Origin: Sulfurimonas sp.
GTDB taxonomy: Bacteria; Campylobacterota; Campylobacteria; Campylobacterales; Sulfurimonadaceae
Direction of reading: 5' to 3'
DNA: 64,000 bases
Assembly: GCA_028687935.1 (NCBI GenBank)
Contig: JAQTZE010000002.1
Coordinates: forward strand, 186,001 to 250,000
Part shown: positions 53,315 to 63,009 of the stretch, in pieces
How the letters are laid out: each line of letters starts with the position of its first letter
Position numbering within the stretch: the first letter of the stretch is position 1
Notes under the pieces: model-generated
Told to the model about the DNA's origin: nothing
The model's database searches: none
What the model saw: only the letters and a program-made list of their open reading frames with translations
Made by a program: the position numbers and the translations under genes

Positions 53315-56300
53315 ATGAAACAACTTTTATCAGCCTTTAGCAGCATGAAAACCACAGTAATCATGTTGCTAATATTTGCATTTTCTATAGGCTATGCAAC
53401 GATTATCGAAAATGACTACGGCACGATGAGTGCTAAAGCAGATATTTACAATACTCTGTGGTTTGAAGCCTTGCTTGGCCTTTTAGCACTCAATCTGAGC
53501 TACAATATTTACAAGTACAAGATGTACACCTTGAAAAAGGCTCCAATCTTTATCTTTCACATTGCGTTTATCATTATCCTCATCGGTGCTGCAATCACAC
53601 GCTTTATAGGTGTTGAGGGCTCTATGCATATTCGTGAAGGCGAGAGTGCTACAACTATGACAAGTAGAGAAGCATACTTTATTGCAGAAGCAGCGATTGG
53701 AAATAAAGCGACTTCTTCTTCACAAATTGTCTATTTCTCAAAACGCAGCGCTAATACTCTCTCTTCTTCTCTTGAGATTGAGGGTAAAAAAGTAGATATA
53801 TCTTTGCTTGAGTACATTCCTGACGCTGTTGAGAAGATAGTCGAAGACAAAGTAAACGGCAAAGCGGCTGCAAGTTTGATGGTGACATCAGGTGCAAAAG
53901 GTGAGCCGGTAATACTCAAAGAGGGTGAGTTCTTTGACAGCGGTTCTTGTGTACTTGACTTTAACTCAGGCGAAACATTTAACAAGCCTATTGTCTCTCT
54001 TTATGTATCCAATGGCGAGATTTTTATGAAATATGCAAATGCTATGAAATATCTCAAAATGGATGACAGATCCACAGGTGATCTTAACGCTAGTGAAGCA
54101 GAGCCGTTTGTAGGACGTACACTCTTTACCTACGAAGGTACAAGCTTTGTCTTGAAAGAGTTTTTTCCTTCTGCTACAACAAAAATCGTCTCCAATCCAA
54201 ACGCATCTTCAAAACAACCAGGTTATGATGCACTGCGTTTTAACGTCAGTGTAGATGGCGTTTCTAAAGAGGTTCTTATCTACGGAATGAATGGCGTCAT
54301 AGCACAAAGTTCTGAGGATATTATCAATGGCGTTCACGTTCATCTTGCCTATGGAGCACAAACACTTCAGCTACCTTTTGCAATCAAGCTTCTTGACTTT
54401 CAGCTTGATAGATATCCAGGTTCTATGAGTCCTGCTTCGTATGCAAGTGAAGTGATTCTCTTGGATAAAGAAGAAAATCTTGAAATGCCGTATAGGATTT
54501 TTATGAATAATATTTTAGAGCACCGTGGATATAGATTTTTCCAAGCTTCGTATGATCAAGATGAGCAGGGAACTGTTCTCTCAGTCAATAACGATCCAGG
54601 GACACTTCCTTCATATATAGGATACTTTTTACTTGCACTTGGGATGTTCTGGTCACTTTTTTCAAGAGACAACAGATTTTCTAAGCTTGCACAAAAAGCG
54701 AAAAAAGCAAGCAAAGGAGAGGCTGCCTCACTTATCGCAGTTATCGCACTGCTTGCCAGCTTTAGCCCTTCGTATGCTGAGGATTTAGATCCTTCACTTG
54801 AGACTATTCTCTCTTTTGATAGAGCGCATGCAGAGAAATTTGGCCAGCTTATAGTACAAGACAGCGGCGGAAGAATGAAGCCTCTGGATACACTTGCAAC
54901 GGAGATCTTAGCAAAAGTCCACAGAAGCTCTTCTTTGGATGTAGGTAATTATAAACTCAGCGCAGACCAAGTCATTCTTGGGATGATGGTGAGACCTGAT
55001 ATCTACCGTGATATCAAAGTCATCCGTACAAAAGATGAAGCTATCAACAAACTCATCGGCGCAAAAGCAGATGCGACGTACGCCTCTTTCTCACAGTTTT
55101 TTGAAGACCCTGAGAATATGAGAGGGTATAAACTCATGAGTGCAGTAGAAGAAGCTGCAAGAAAAGAGCCAAAACACAGAGATAAGTTTGATAAAGAAGT
55201 ACTCAAAATAGATGAGAGAGTCAATATCTCTTTTATGGTCTATACGGGTGAACTTCTCAAAATTTGGCCAAAACAAAATGATCTTGCAAACAAATGGTTC
55301 GCGACTATTGAAGCACTTCAAACTTTTACTCCTGAAGATGGCGAAGCGCTGAGAAATATTGCTGTGGCTTATTTTACATCTATAGATGAAGGACTTGCAA
55401 GTGGAGATTGGAGTAAAGCGGATCTTGCGCTTTTGGAGCTTGATAAGTACCAAAAATTCTACGGTTCAGAAGTCTATCCAAGTAAGAATAGAGTTTTGGC
55501 AGAAGTTTTTTATAACAAAGCACAGATATTTGAGCGTCTCTATCCTCTCTATCTACTCTTAGGTTTTGCGCTTTTGATACTTAGTTTTACAAAAATACTC
55601 AAGCCTGCGTTTAAGATAGATGGCTATACAAAAGCGACACTGTGGCTTTTGGTACTCTTCTTCTTAGCACATACAATAGGTCTTGCGATTCGTTGGTATA
55701 TCTCAGGACACGCTCCGTGGTCAAATGGCTATGAGTCGATGATTTATATCGGTTGGGCAACTGTTTTGGCAGGTTTTATTTTCTCAAAACGCTCACCAAT
55801 GACGATGGCATCTACGGGAATACTCGCAGGTCTTATCCTCTTTGTAGCACACCTAAACTGGATGGATCCGCAGGTGACAAACCTTGTGCCAGTACTGAAC
55901 TCTTACTGGTTAAGTATCCATGTTTCTATGATTACTGGAAGTTACGGTTTCCTCGGTCTTGGAGCACTTTTGGGCTTTATCTCGCTCACACTTTTCATCC
56001 TTAAAAATGAGAAAAACGCAACGCAGATCTCTTTTGCTATCAAAGAGCTAAACTCTATCAACGAGATGAGCCTTATGGTCGGTCTTGTCCTTTTGACTGT
56101 AGGAAATTTCCTCGGTGGTGTTTGGGCAAATGAGTCTTGGGGACGTTACTGGGGTTGGGATCCAAAAGAGACTTGGGCACTTGTAACTATTCTTATTTAT
56201 GCAGTTGTTCTGCACCTGCGTTTTATCAAGCAGGTCTATAATGACTTTAGTTTCAGTGTCATCTCACTCCTTGCGTTTACATCAGTTTTGATGACCTATT

Positions 56301-56440
56301 TTGGGGTAAATTATTACCTCGCAGGGCTTCACTCTTATGCAAAAGGTGATCCGGTTCCTATTCCTGATTTTGTGCCTGTCACCTACACTATCATATTTTT
56401 GATGATAGTCTTGGCGTATAGAAATAGAAAGCTAGTCTAA
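53315..56440 (+). CDS. Fused CcsB-CcsA (System II) cytochrome c synthase
   Basis: 1041 residues from ATG at 53315 (AAGGG upstream; the ATG at 53285 has no ribosome site). N-terminal ResB/CcsB membrane region (MKTTVIMLLIFAFSIGYATI), a long periplasmic part with lipoprotein-like and beta-rich regions, and C-terminal ResC/CcsA with the tryptophan-rich heme-handling WGRYWGWDPKETW near residue 942. CcsBA exports heme and attaches it to CxxCH proteins. The fused form is typical of Campylobacterota. Downstream are DUF2461 and ferrochelatase genes. Confidence 0.93.
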   Translation: MKQLLSAFSSMKTTVIMLLIFAFSIGYATIIENDYGTMSAKADIYNTLWFEALLGLLALNLSYNIYKYKMYTLKKAPIFIFHIAFIIILIGAAITRFIGVEGSMHIREGESATTMTSREAYFIAEAAIGNKATSSSQIVYFSKRSANTLSSSLEIEGKKVDISLLEYIPDAVEKIVEDKVNGKAAASLMVTSGAKGEPVILKEGEFFDSGSCVLDFNSGETFNKPIVSLYVSNGEIFMKYANAMKYLKMDDRSTGDLNASEAEPFVGRTLFTYEGTSFVLKEFFPSATTKIVSNPNASSKQPGYDALRFNVSVDGVSKEVLIYGMNGVIAQSSEDIINGVHVHLAYGAQTLQLPFAIKLLDFQLDRYPGSMSPASYASEVILLDKEENLEMPYRIFMNNILEHRGYRFFQASYDQDEQGTVLSVNNDPGTLPSYIGYFLLALGMFWSLFSRDNRFSKLAQKAKKASKGEAASLIAVIALLASFSPSYAEDLDPSLETILSFDRAHAEKFGQLIVQDSGGRMKPLDTLATEILAKVHRSSSLDVGNYKLSADQVILGMMVRPDIYRDIKVIRTKDEAINKLIGAKADATYASFSQFFEDPENMRGYKLMSAVEEAARKEPKHRDKFDKEVLKIDERVNISFMVYTGELLKIWPKQNDLANKWFATIEALQTFTPEDGEALRNIAVAYFTSIDEGLASGDWSKADLALLELDKYQKFYGSEVYPSKNRVLAEVFYNKAQIFERLYPLYLLLGFALLILSFTKILKPAFKIDGYTKATLWLLVLFFLAHTIGLAIRWYISGHAPWSNGYESMIYIGWATVLAGFIFSKRSPMTMASTGILAGLILFVAHLNWMDPQVTNLVPVLNSYWLSIHVSMITGSYGFLGLGALLGFISLTLFILKNEKNATQISFAIKELNSINEMSLMVGLVLLTVGNFLGGVWANESWGRYWGWDPKETWALVTILIYAVVLHLRFIKQVYNDFSFSVISLLAFTSVLMTYFGVNYYLAGLHSYAKGDPVPIPDFVPVTYTIIFLMIVLAYRNRKLV

Positions 56441-56450
56441 AAGGAAGAGG

Positions 56451-57149
56451 GTGGAGTTTCAAGGTTTCAGTCCAAAGACGCTTGCGTTTTTGCAGATGAT
56501 AAAAGAAAATAATAACAAAGAGTGGTTTGAAGCGCATAAAAGTGACTATGAAACACTCATCCTCGAACCCTCTCGCGCCTTTGTTGTGGAGATGGGTGAA
56601 CATCTTCAAGCACTCGAACCTACAATAAACGCAGAGCCAAAAATCAATAAATCTCTCTATCGTATCTACAGAGACACGCGCCGTATGGGTGCAAATAAAG
56701 CGCCTATTAAACACCGTATAGGGTTTATCTTTTGGCAGGGAAATACAAAAAGAATGCAGAGTTCTTCGTTTTATATGCATTTCTCTCCTGATGAGTTGAT
56801 GGTTGCCACGGGTGTGCGATGGTTTGAAAAACCGATGCTCGATGCCTTTCGTGAATATATAAAAGATGAAAAACGCAGAGTTGAACTTGATAGTGTTCTC
56901 AAATCCATCAAAGCCAAAGGCTACACTTACCTTGAAAAAGGGTATAAACGCTATCCAAAAGGTTTTAGCGCGGATATGCCTGCTGCGGATTTGAGTCTCT
57001 ATAAAGGGATGGCAACATTTAAGGTTTTAGAACCCTCCTTAATAGAAAATGGTGAATTACTAATAGATACGCTTTATAAGATATATGAAGATATGCTTCC
57101 CCTGCAACAGTTGATGTATGCGGTGAGTTTACGAGTCAAAGAGGATTAA
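56451..57149 (+). CDS. DUF2461 family protein
   Basis: 232 residues. Opening FQGFSPKTLAFLQMIKENNNKEWFEAHKSDYE, RIYRDTRRMGANKAPIKHRIGF and DYETLILEPSRAFV (all in part) match the TIGR02453/DUF2461 family. No function established. GTG start right after GAGG. It lies 10 bases after ccsBA and 4 bases before hemH. Confidence 0.88.
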   Translation: MEFQGFSPKTLAFLQMIKENNNKEWFEAHKSDYETLILEPSRAFVVEMGEHLQALEPTINAEPKINKSLYRIYRDTRRMGANKAPIKHRIGFIFWQGNTKRMQSSSFYMHFSPDELMVATGVRWFEKPMLDAFREYIKDEKRRVELDSVLKSIKAKGYTYLEKGYKRYPKGFSADMPAADLSLYKGMATFKVLEPSLIENGELLIDTLYKIYEDMLPLQQLMYAVSLRVKED

Positions 57150-57153
57150 AACA

Positions 57154-58104
57154 GTGAAAAAAGAAGCGATAATTTTACTCAATATGGGTGGACCAAACAA
57201 TCTTGAAGAGGTAGAACTTTTTCTCGTAAACATGTTTAATGATAAAAATATACTTACGATGAAAAGCTCCCTTTTACGCAAGTTTATAGCGACGATGATC
57301 ACCTTTACGCGCACAGAAAGCTCCCAAGAGATATACAGAAAAATCGGGGGTAAATCGCCTCTGGTAGATCTGACGAAAAAACTTGTAGCAAAGCTTCAAG
57401 AGAGAGTCGGTGATGATGTGGTTGTTGATTTTGTGATGCGCTATACGCCACCTTTTGCCCCTGAAGTGATAGAACGCCTCAACTCTGAAGAGGTAGAGAA
57501 AATCTATCTTATCCCTTTGTATCCGCAGTACTCAACGACTACGACCAAATCTTCACTCGAAGATTTTGAAGAGGCTTACCACAACATCGGTGCAAACGCA
57601 GTCCTTGTAGAGACAAAGCATTTCTTTCAAAACGTAACCTATAACAAAGCAATATTAGAAAGTATAAGAAACGCCATGATGGATGCAAAGTATGAGGATT
57701 TTGACCTTATATTCTCAGCGCACGGCTTACCGCAAAAGATTATCGATGCAGGTGATGTGTATGAGCGACACATCAACAAGCATGTGGCAATACTCAATAC
57801 AATGCTCGATGAAGCTGGGATGTACTTTCATGAAACGCATCTCGCATACCAGTCCAAAGTAGGACCGCTTGCATGGCTCAAACCTTCACTTGAAGAGAAA
57901 TTAGGCAGTGTTCGAAACAGAGGCGTTATCATCTTTCCTTTGGCGTTTACGGTGGATAACTCTGAGACGGATTATGAGCTTGATATGGAGTATCGTGAGA
58001 TTGCTGAGGAGATGGGCTTTAAAGAATACCGCGTTTGCCGTTGTCCAAATGACAGTGACCTCTTTGTTGACGCTTTATGTGAAATATATGAGAAAATGCA
58101 ATGA
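57154..58104 (+). CDS. hemH: Ferrochelatase
   Basis: 316 residues from GTG. LLNMGGPNNLEEVELFLVNMF at the start, catalytic His in IFSAHGLPQKIID, QSKVGPLAWLKPSLEEKL and the Glu-rich FPLAFTVDNSETDYELDMEY, all diagnostic. Inserts ferrous iron into protoporphyrin IX (or a coproporphyrin, depending on pathway) at the inner membrane. Follows DUF2461 by 4 bases and overlaps the HAD gene by 4. Confidence 0.95.
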   Translation: MKKEAIILLNMGGPNNLEEVELFLVNMFNDKNILTMKSSLLRKFIATMITFTRTESSQEIYRKIGGKSPLVDLTKKLVAKLQERVGDDVVVDFVMRYTPPFAPEVIERLNSEEVEKIYLIPLYPQYSTTTTKSSLEDFEEAYHNIGANAVLVETKHFFQNVTYNKAILESIRNAMMDAKYEDFDLIFSAHGLPQKIIDAGDVYERHINKHVAILNTMLDEAGMYFHETHLAYQSKVGPLAWLKPSLEEKLGSVRNRGVIIFPLAFTVDNSETDYELDMEYREIAEEMGFKEYRVCRCPNDSDLFVDALCEIYEKMQ

Positions 58105-58730
58105 AAATAGTCATCTTTGATATGGACGGGACGCTTTTAGATTCGCAAAAAGATATCACCATCTCTGTCAATTATGTGAGAGAACACAACTATTCGCTCG
58201 CGCCTTTGAGTGAAAAGTTTATCGTCGATGCTATCAACATGGAAGTGCGAAATCTTCCAAAACTTTTCTATGGCAGAGAACTCTATGAAGCAAAGGCACG
58301 CAATATGTTTGAGGCTCACTATGAAACGCAGTGTATTCAAAATCCTTATCTGTATGAGGGGATAGCTCCTATACTTAAAGCCTTACTGAACAAAGATGTA
58401 AAGCTCTCAGTAGCTACAAATGCTCCTACAAAATTTGCACACAGAATGCTCGGTCATTTGGGTGTCTCTGAGATGTTTGATGTCATCATAGGAGCTGATA
58501 GTGTGAGCGCGCCAAAACCTGATCCTATGATGCTCCGTCACATTCTTTCTCACTACAATTTTGATGCAAAAACAGATCAAGCATGGATGGTAGGAGACAA
58601 CTCCAAAGATATGCTTAGTGCCCAAAGTGCAGGTATCGGTTCTATGTTTGCTACCTGGGGATTTTCTCCTGATGGTGAGTATGATATCCTCGTGCATGAG
58701 CCAAAAGAGATCTTGGATATAGTTTTATAA
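58101..58730 (+). CDS. HAD-family phosphatase (phosphoglycolate phosphatase-like)
   Basis: 209 residues. HAD motif I FDMDGTLLDSQ, motif II SVATNAPTKFA, motif III Lys region KPDPMMLRHIL and motif IV MVGDNSKDMLSAQSAG. Cap domain C1 type. Substrate could be phosphoglycolate or a nucleotide monophosphate. Start overlaps hemH (ATGA). Confidence 0.87.
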   Translation: MKIVIFDMDGTLLDSQKDITISVNYVREHNYSLAPLSEKFIVDAINMEVRNLPKLFYGRELYEAKARNMFEAHYETQCIQNPYLYEGIAPILKALLNKDVKLSVATNAPTKFAHRMLGHLGVSEMFDVIIGADSVSAPKPDPMMLRHILSHYNFDAKTDQAWMVGDNSKDMLSAQSAGIGSMFATWGFSPDGEYDILVHEPKEILDIVL

Positions 58731-58740
58731 AAAAGTATGA

Positions 58741-58746
58741 TAAAAT
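58741..58746 (+). promoter_or_regulatory. TAAAAT -10-like element before the coiled-coil gene
   Basis: TAAAAT 32 bases before ATG at 58778, followed by GAGGA as ribosome site. Five of six matches to the -10 consensus. Confidence 0.4.
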
Positions 58747-58777
58747 AAGTTAAATTAGAGCAATAGAGGAATTTTGG

Positions 58778-60025
58778 ATGTTTAATGTTGATCTACTCGT
58801 TGCGTTTGCGTTTATGGCCTTACTTTTTTTACGACAGGTTTCTATACTCAAAGAACCAAACAAGATAAATTATGCACCGCTTATGATCGCTATAGGTGCT
58901 ATCAGTAGTGTTATCCACTTTATTCTCCAACCTGATGTCAAAGATGTTATTTATTTACTTCGTGAGTCTTTTTTCCCTCTTTTAGTTGCACTTCTTTTAT
59001 ATATCGTGATGAATATTTTGCATCAAACGCAGAGCTCTCAAAACGCAAGAACGCAGGATGAGTTTATCTTTATGCTTATCACTCAGATGGATCAGCTCAA
59101 AAAGTTTATCGCAGAGCTTGAAGAACGGATGATGCACTCAGCGACAGATGATAGAGAAGCGCAAAAAGAGATACGTGAAAAGTTCAAACAAGATATTCAT
59201 GCCCTCGATGCGATTCAGACCAATCAAGCGAAATTTTTAGAAAAATTTGATGCGTTAGAGAGTTGGCATAGTGATGTCACAAAAACTTTTGAAAACTTCA
59301 CAGATGTGCAGATGCCTGATCTTGATAGTGTTGTCCATAAGCATATTGATATCCTCAGAATTTCCGAACAAGATCACTATAATCAGCTCAAAAAGATTAT
59401 AGAAAATGCTCTAAGTTCCAAAGAGGATCTCTCAGTAGAGATGCAAAACCTTCAAGAGAGTATGCAGAGTATGAAAGGCTTGTCGGATGATATAGCAAAA
59501 GCTATCACGCGTCATACACTCCAACAACTCTCTGGCGTCACAAAAGCTTTTGAAAACGAGATAATCACACTCAAATCTCATGCACAGAGTGTCAAAACAT
59601 CTCTGAGTGAAGGTGAAAGTACACTTGGTGCAATACGTCAGCAAAGTGAAATGATTATGCAACAGATGGTACTCTCTTCGAGCAGGATGAAAGAGTTAAA
59701 AGAACAAAATGAAGGTCTCTATGATATCGTTTCGATAGTCAAAGAGCTTATGCGCGATATTGAGAATATAAAAGCTGATTATGTAAAAGCACAATCAGAA
59801 CTTACTCATATTGCAAATGAGTTTAAAGATGTCGAGACAAAACAGATTGAAGATATGAAAAAAGAGATAGAACTCTTGAGTGCTACACTTTCAAACAAAA
59901 TAGAAGAGTCTCTTTTGAAATTGCATGAGCACTATCATATCGCCGGCGATGATATCACGGACAGTGTCAAGATTTTAGCAAAAAAAGCGCAGCTTCAAAG
60001 AGGCTATGCAGAAAGTAGTAAATAG
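58778..60025 (+). CDS. Membrane protein with long cytoplasmic coiled coil, unknown function
   Basis: 415 residues, family not recognised. Three hydrophobic helices (about 5-21, 30-50, 65-85) then a roughly 320-residue helical, Gln/Glu/Lys-rich region with heptad character (LKKFIAELEERMM, EMQNLQESMQSMKGLSDDIA, DMKKEIELLSATLSNKIEES). It resembles the signalling helices of chemoreceptors in composition, but I see no HAMP domain and no conserved hairpin-tip motif. Its stop abuts the start of a degenerate GGDEF-EAL gene, so the two are probably partners. It contains a tandem and several more copies of the heptamer. Confidence 0.75.
   Translation: MFNVDLLVAFAFMALLFLRQVSILKEPNKINYAPLMIAIGAISSVIHFILQPDVKDVIYLLRESFFPLLVALLLYIVMNILHQTQSSQNARTQDEFIFMLITQMDQLKKFIAELEERMMHSATDDREAQKEIREKFKQDIHALDAIQTNQAKFLEKFDALESWHSDVTKTFENFTDVQMPDLDSVVHKHIDILRISEQDHYNQLKKIIENALSSKEDLSVEMQNLQESMQSMKGLSDDIAKAITRHTLQQLSGVTKAFENEIITLKSHAQSVKTSLSEGESTLGAIRQQSEMIMQQMVLSSSRMKELKEQNEGLYDIVSIVKELMRDIENIKADYVKAQSELTHIANEFKDVETKQIEDMKKEIELLSATLSNKIEESLLKLHEHYHIAGDDITDSVKILAKKAQLQRGYAESSK
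58801..58813. repeat. Overlapping tandem of two TGCGTTT heptamers
   Basis: TGCGTTTGCGTTT: the two copies share one T. They encode part of VAFAF in the first membrane helix of the coiled-coil protein. Confidence 0.85.
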
Positions 60026-61600
60026 ATGAGTGAAGAAGTTAAAATAAAAGTGCCACTAGAACGTATATCTTTATACCTTAAAGGTTTTGTCCTTGTTCTG
60101 ATGGGCGTCTCAACTGCACTCCTGATATTTTTCATCCTCTTCTCTTTTCAAGCACTTGTCCAAGATATAGCTTACGCGCAAAGTGACAGCGTCAAAGCGA
60201 TTATTGAAACGACAGCTATAATCCAAGATGGTGAAGCCTTTGTACAAAACTTAGTAATTATTTTACTACTTTTGGCAATTAGCATCACAGGGACACTCTT
60301 TTTTATCATCAATTATTATCTCAAAAAGATTAGACAGCAACAAGAAGAGACGCTTACAAAGACTGAAGAGCTCTACTTTAAGTCCAGACACAACCATCTC
60401 ACAGATCTTCCAAGTATGAGTGTTTTAAATGAGAATCTTACACACTCTGAAAACTACAGTGTCATCATGCTCGACATTGACAATATTGCTATTTTCAATA
60501 CGACGTACGGCAATGAACTTGTTGATATCTTTATCAAAGAAGCTGCTTTGTATTTACAACGTAATCTCCCTTCAAATGGCTCTTTGTATCATCTTCGAGC
60601 GGATGAATTTGTAATCATTTTAAACAAGCCTGTCCATAATCAGTCAAATGATTTGGCGAAGCAAATAAAATCCTATTTTGAAAATACGCCACTTGATGCG
60701 AACGGTATTAGTACACATCTTAACTTCTCTTTTGGTATTGCTAAGTTTACTGAAGATACAAATTTTAATACCTTCACAAAGGCTAATATTGCACTTGTAG
60801 AAGCCAAACGCAAGGGAAGAAATCTTATCGTAGAGTTTGACGCTTCTATGAGTGAATATAGCTCATACACACAAATAGCACATAAAATCGAAACCTTGCA
60901 AAGATATATAGAAGAAGATGGACTGATCCCTTTTTATCAGCCAATAGTTGATACAAAAACGCAGGAAATAGTCAAATATGAAGTCTTGGTGCGTATACAA
61001 GATGGGAATAGAATCTTGTTACCGTCTGAGTTTTTACAAGCAGCAGAGTTGACAGGTTTGCTCACAGCTATCACCAAACAGATTATTCAAAAATCTTTTA
61101 TCTATTTTTCAGGGACAGATATAAATTTTAGTATTAACATCACTAAAAATGATTTCTTAGAAAAAAATCTCATCAATTTTTTAAGACAAAAGTGTCAAAT
61201 ACACAATATAAAACCGCAGCAAGTGACACTGGAGATTCTTGAAAATATTGCTCTTGGAGAGAGTGCAAAAGATATTATAGAGCAGATTAGTGCTCTCGCA
61301 GCTGATGGCTATGTGATCGCGATTGATGACTTTGGAGTAGAGAGCTCAAACATATCAAGACTCAGTGATCTCAACGCAAATTTTATAAAAATAGATGGAA
61401 GTTTTATCAAAGATCTTGATACAAACGAGAAAAATCGAAAAATTGTAGAATCACTTGTATATATGGCTAAAAAACTTGAGATTCAAGTGATTGCTGAATT
61501 TGTACATAATAAAGCAGTCTATGAAGTTGTCAAAGAACTTGGCATTGATTATTGCCAAGGGTATTACTTCTCTGAGCCTACTATTGGTATAGAGCGATAA
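60026..61600 (+). CDS. Membrane GGDEF-EAL protein with degenerate GGDEF and EVL active site
   Basis: 524 residues. Two membrane helices (about 19-43 and 76-97) with a short periplasmic loop. GGDEF domain with the active site replaced by HLRADEF near residue 191, so cyclase activity is unlikely. EAL domain has EVL near 317, EILENIALG in the ELTES position, DDFGVESSN near 433, IKIDGSFI and CQGYYF; but the AEGVE segment reads AEFVHN. It may be a weak phosphodiesterase or a cyclic-di-GMP receptor. Immediately follows the coiled-coil gene. Confidence 0.88.
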   Translation: MSEEVKIKVPLERISLYLKGFVLVLMGVSTALLIFFILFSFQALVQDIAYAQSDSVKAIIETTAIIQDGEAFVQNLVIILLLLAISITGTLFFIINYYLKKIRQQQEETLTKTEELYFKSRHNHLTDLPSMSVLNENLTHSENYSVIMLDIDNIAIFNTTYGNELVDIFIKEAALYLQRNLPSNGSLYHLRADEFVIILNKPVHNQSNDLAKQIKSYFENTPLDANGISTHLNFSFGIAKFTEDTNFNTFTKANIALVEAKRKGRNLIVEFDASMSEYSSYTQIAHKIETLQRYIEEDGLIPFYQPIVDTKTQEIVKYEVLVRIQDGNRILLPSEFLQAAELTGLLTAITKQIIQKSFIYFSGTDINFSINITKNDFLEKNLINFLRQKCQIHNIKPQQVTLEILENIALGESAKDIIEQISALAADGYVIAIDDFGVESSNISRLSDLNANFIKIDGSFIKDLDTNEKNRKIVESLVYMAKKLEIQVIAEFVHNKAVYEVVKELGIDYCQGYYFSEPTIGIER

Positions 61601-61976
61601 AGATAAGCGTAGGATAAATAAGAACTCCCATATAAGGTAAAAGCGGATAAATAGGCTCAAGGAGTGCTCTCATAAGCTCAGTTGTGAGTTCCTTCTTTAC
61701 AAAAACTTTTTCTATAAGAAGGATTTTTGTAGCCACATCTGCGGTCTTGATAAAAAGTAAGACCAAAGCACTTGCGTTTAAGTCCGTGAGCATCGCAAAA
61801 CCTACAGCAAAATAAAAAGTAGGCTGCATCACCAAAAAGAGAAAAATACTCTTTGAATAGTAGTAGTGCATCTTCGCAAGCATACCCATAACACTCTTGG
61901 CATTTTGCCAATAAATCTCATATAACTCAAACAAGATATAGATAAATATATAGTTAAAAATCAGTTCATTTTGCAT
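61581..61976 (-). CDS. Small polytopic membrane protein, unknown
   Basis: 131 residues, three or four hydrophobic helices (FNYIFIYILFELYEIY, FLFLVMQPTFYFAVGFAML, ALVLLFIKTADVATKILL, GVLIYPTLIFIAL). No family recognised. Its 3' end overlaps the GGDEF-EAL coding end by 20 bases on the opposite strand. It lies 14 bases after the AraC regulator gene and may be cotranscribed with it. Confidence 0.7.
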   Translation of the reverse strand: MQNELIFNYIFIYILFELYEIYWQNAKSVMGMLAKMHYYYSKSIFLFLVMQPTFYFAVGFAMLTDLNASALVLLFIKTADVATKILLIEKVFVKKELTTELMRALLEPIYPLLPYMGVLIYPTLIFIALYQ

Positions 61977-61990
61977 CTCTTTAAAACTCC

Positions 61991-62866
61991 TTAGTAGCGA
62001 ATCGGAATATAAAAACTCATATCAAACGCAGCATCTTCGCTGAGATAATTATTTTTTTTGTAAATAGCGTAGGGTGGTTTGATACTTGTCTCATACTCAC
62101 TTTGTGGCAGCCATTCGTGATAGACCCAGTGGATAAACTTGAGGATATCTCCTTGTTCACCTTCAAAATCAAATCTTGCATACACACCACTAGCAATATT
62201 GAATTTTGGAAGCTTATGCGTTTGTATTATTTTCTCTTCTTTGAGTGCGATACATGCGACATATTGGCATTCACTCAGCGGTGTGATCGTTGGGTTGTCG
62301 TGAAAGAGTGCTATCTCTTCAAACGCAGTAATATTGTTGCTAAATACCCATGTTTGCAGCTTTTGCCAAGTCTGTTTTATGCTTGCATTATAGCCGTGGT
62401 GTCTGATGTAGTAGCTACTAATCTCTTCGCGTTTGACGATAGTCGGTTCGAGATGATCAAAGGTTGCTCTTGAACTTGCAGCCTTTTGGGACTGTTGCAA
62501 AATAGAGTCAGAGTAGAGTTTATAGCCGCCTTTTTTCCACTCTTTTGGTGTCATGCTAAAACGCTCTTTGAAAGTACGTAAAAAAGAGGTCTGTGAAGCA
62601 TAACCACAAAGATTTGCCACATCCGTAATAGTTGAGTATTTGTTTGTCAGCAAAAGGTTTGCTGCTTTTTGAAGGCGTATGCGTTTGATAGTTTCATAGA
62701 TGTTTTTTCCAAAGACCTCTTTGAAGATTCTGTGCATATGAAATTTGCTTATATGCAGCGTTTCGCTGAGTTCATCAAGATTGATGGAGATATCAATATG
62801 TGTATAGATATAGTACAAAATATCGTTGGATATCTCTACTCTTTTATGGAGTGTCTCTTTTTTCAT
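61991..62866 (-). CDS. AraC-family regulator with GyrI-like effector domain
   Basis: 291 residues from ATG at 62866. N-terminal pair of helix-turn-helix units (INLDELSETLHISKFHMHRIFKEVFG; ITDVANLCGYASQTSFLRTFKERFSMTPKEWKK, in family pattern), and a C-terminal GyrI-like/SHV-type ligand domain (VKREEISSYYIRHHGYNASI, FHDNPTITPLSECQYVACIAL). Members such as Rob/BmrR-like regulators respond to amphipathic small molecules. It probably controls the adjacent membrane protein or itself. No Shine-Dalgarno seen. Confidence 0.85.
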   Translation of the reverse strand: MKKETLHKRVEISNDILYYIYTHIDISINLDELSETLHISKFHMHRIFKEVFGKNIYETIKRIRLQKAANLLLTNKYSTITDVANLCGYASQTSFLRTFKERFSMTPKEWKKGGYKLYSDSILQQSQKAASSRATFDHLEPTIVKREEISSYYIRHHGYNASIKQTWQKLQTWVFSNNITAFEEIALFHDNPTITPLSECQYVACIALKEEKIIQTHKLPKFNIASGVYARFDFEGEQGDILKFIHWVYHEWLPQSEYETSIKPPYAIYKKNNYLSEDAAFDMSFYIPIRY

Positions 62867-63009
62867 AGCAATATTGTAGCAAAAATATAGCAAAAAAAGA
62901 GTAGTAAATTAGCAAAAATAGATAATTTTATAAGCAGTAAATGTGAAGAATATTTTTGTGCAATACTCTAAAATTTCGTCAATAAATTTTGAGGTCACAG
63001 AGGTTCTCC

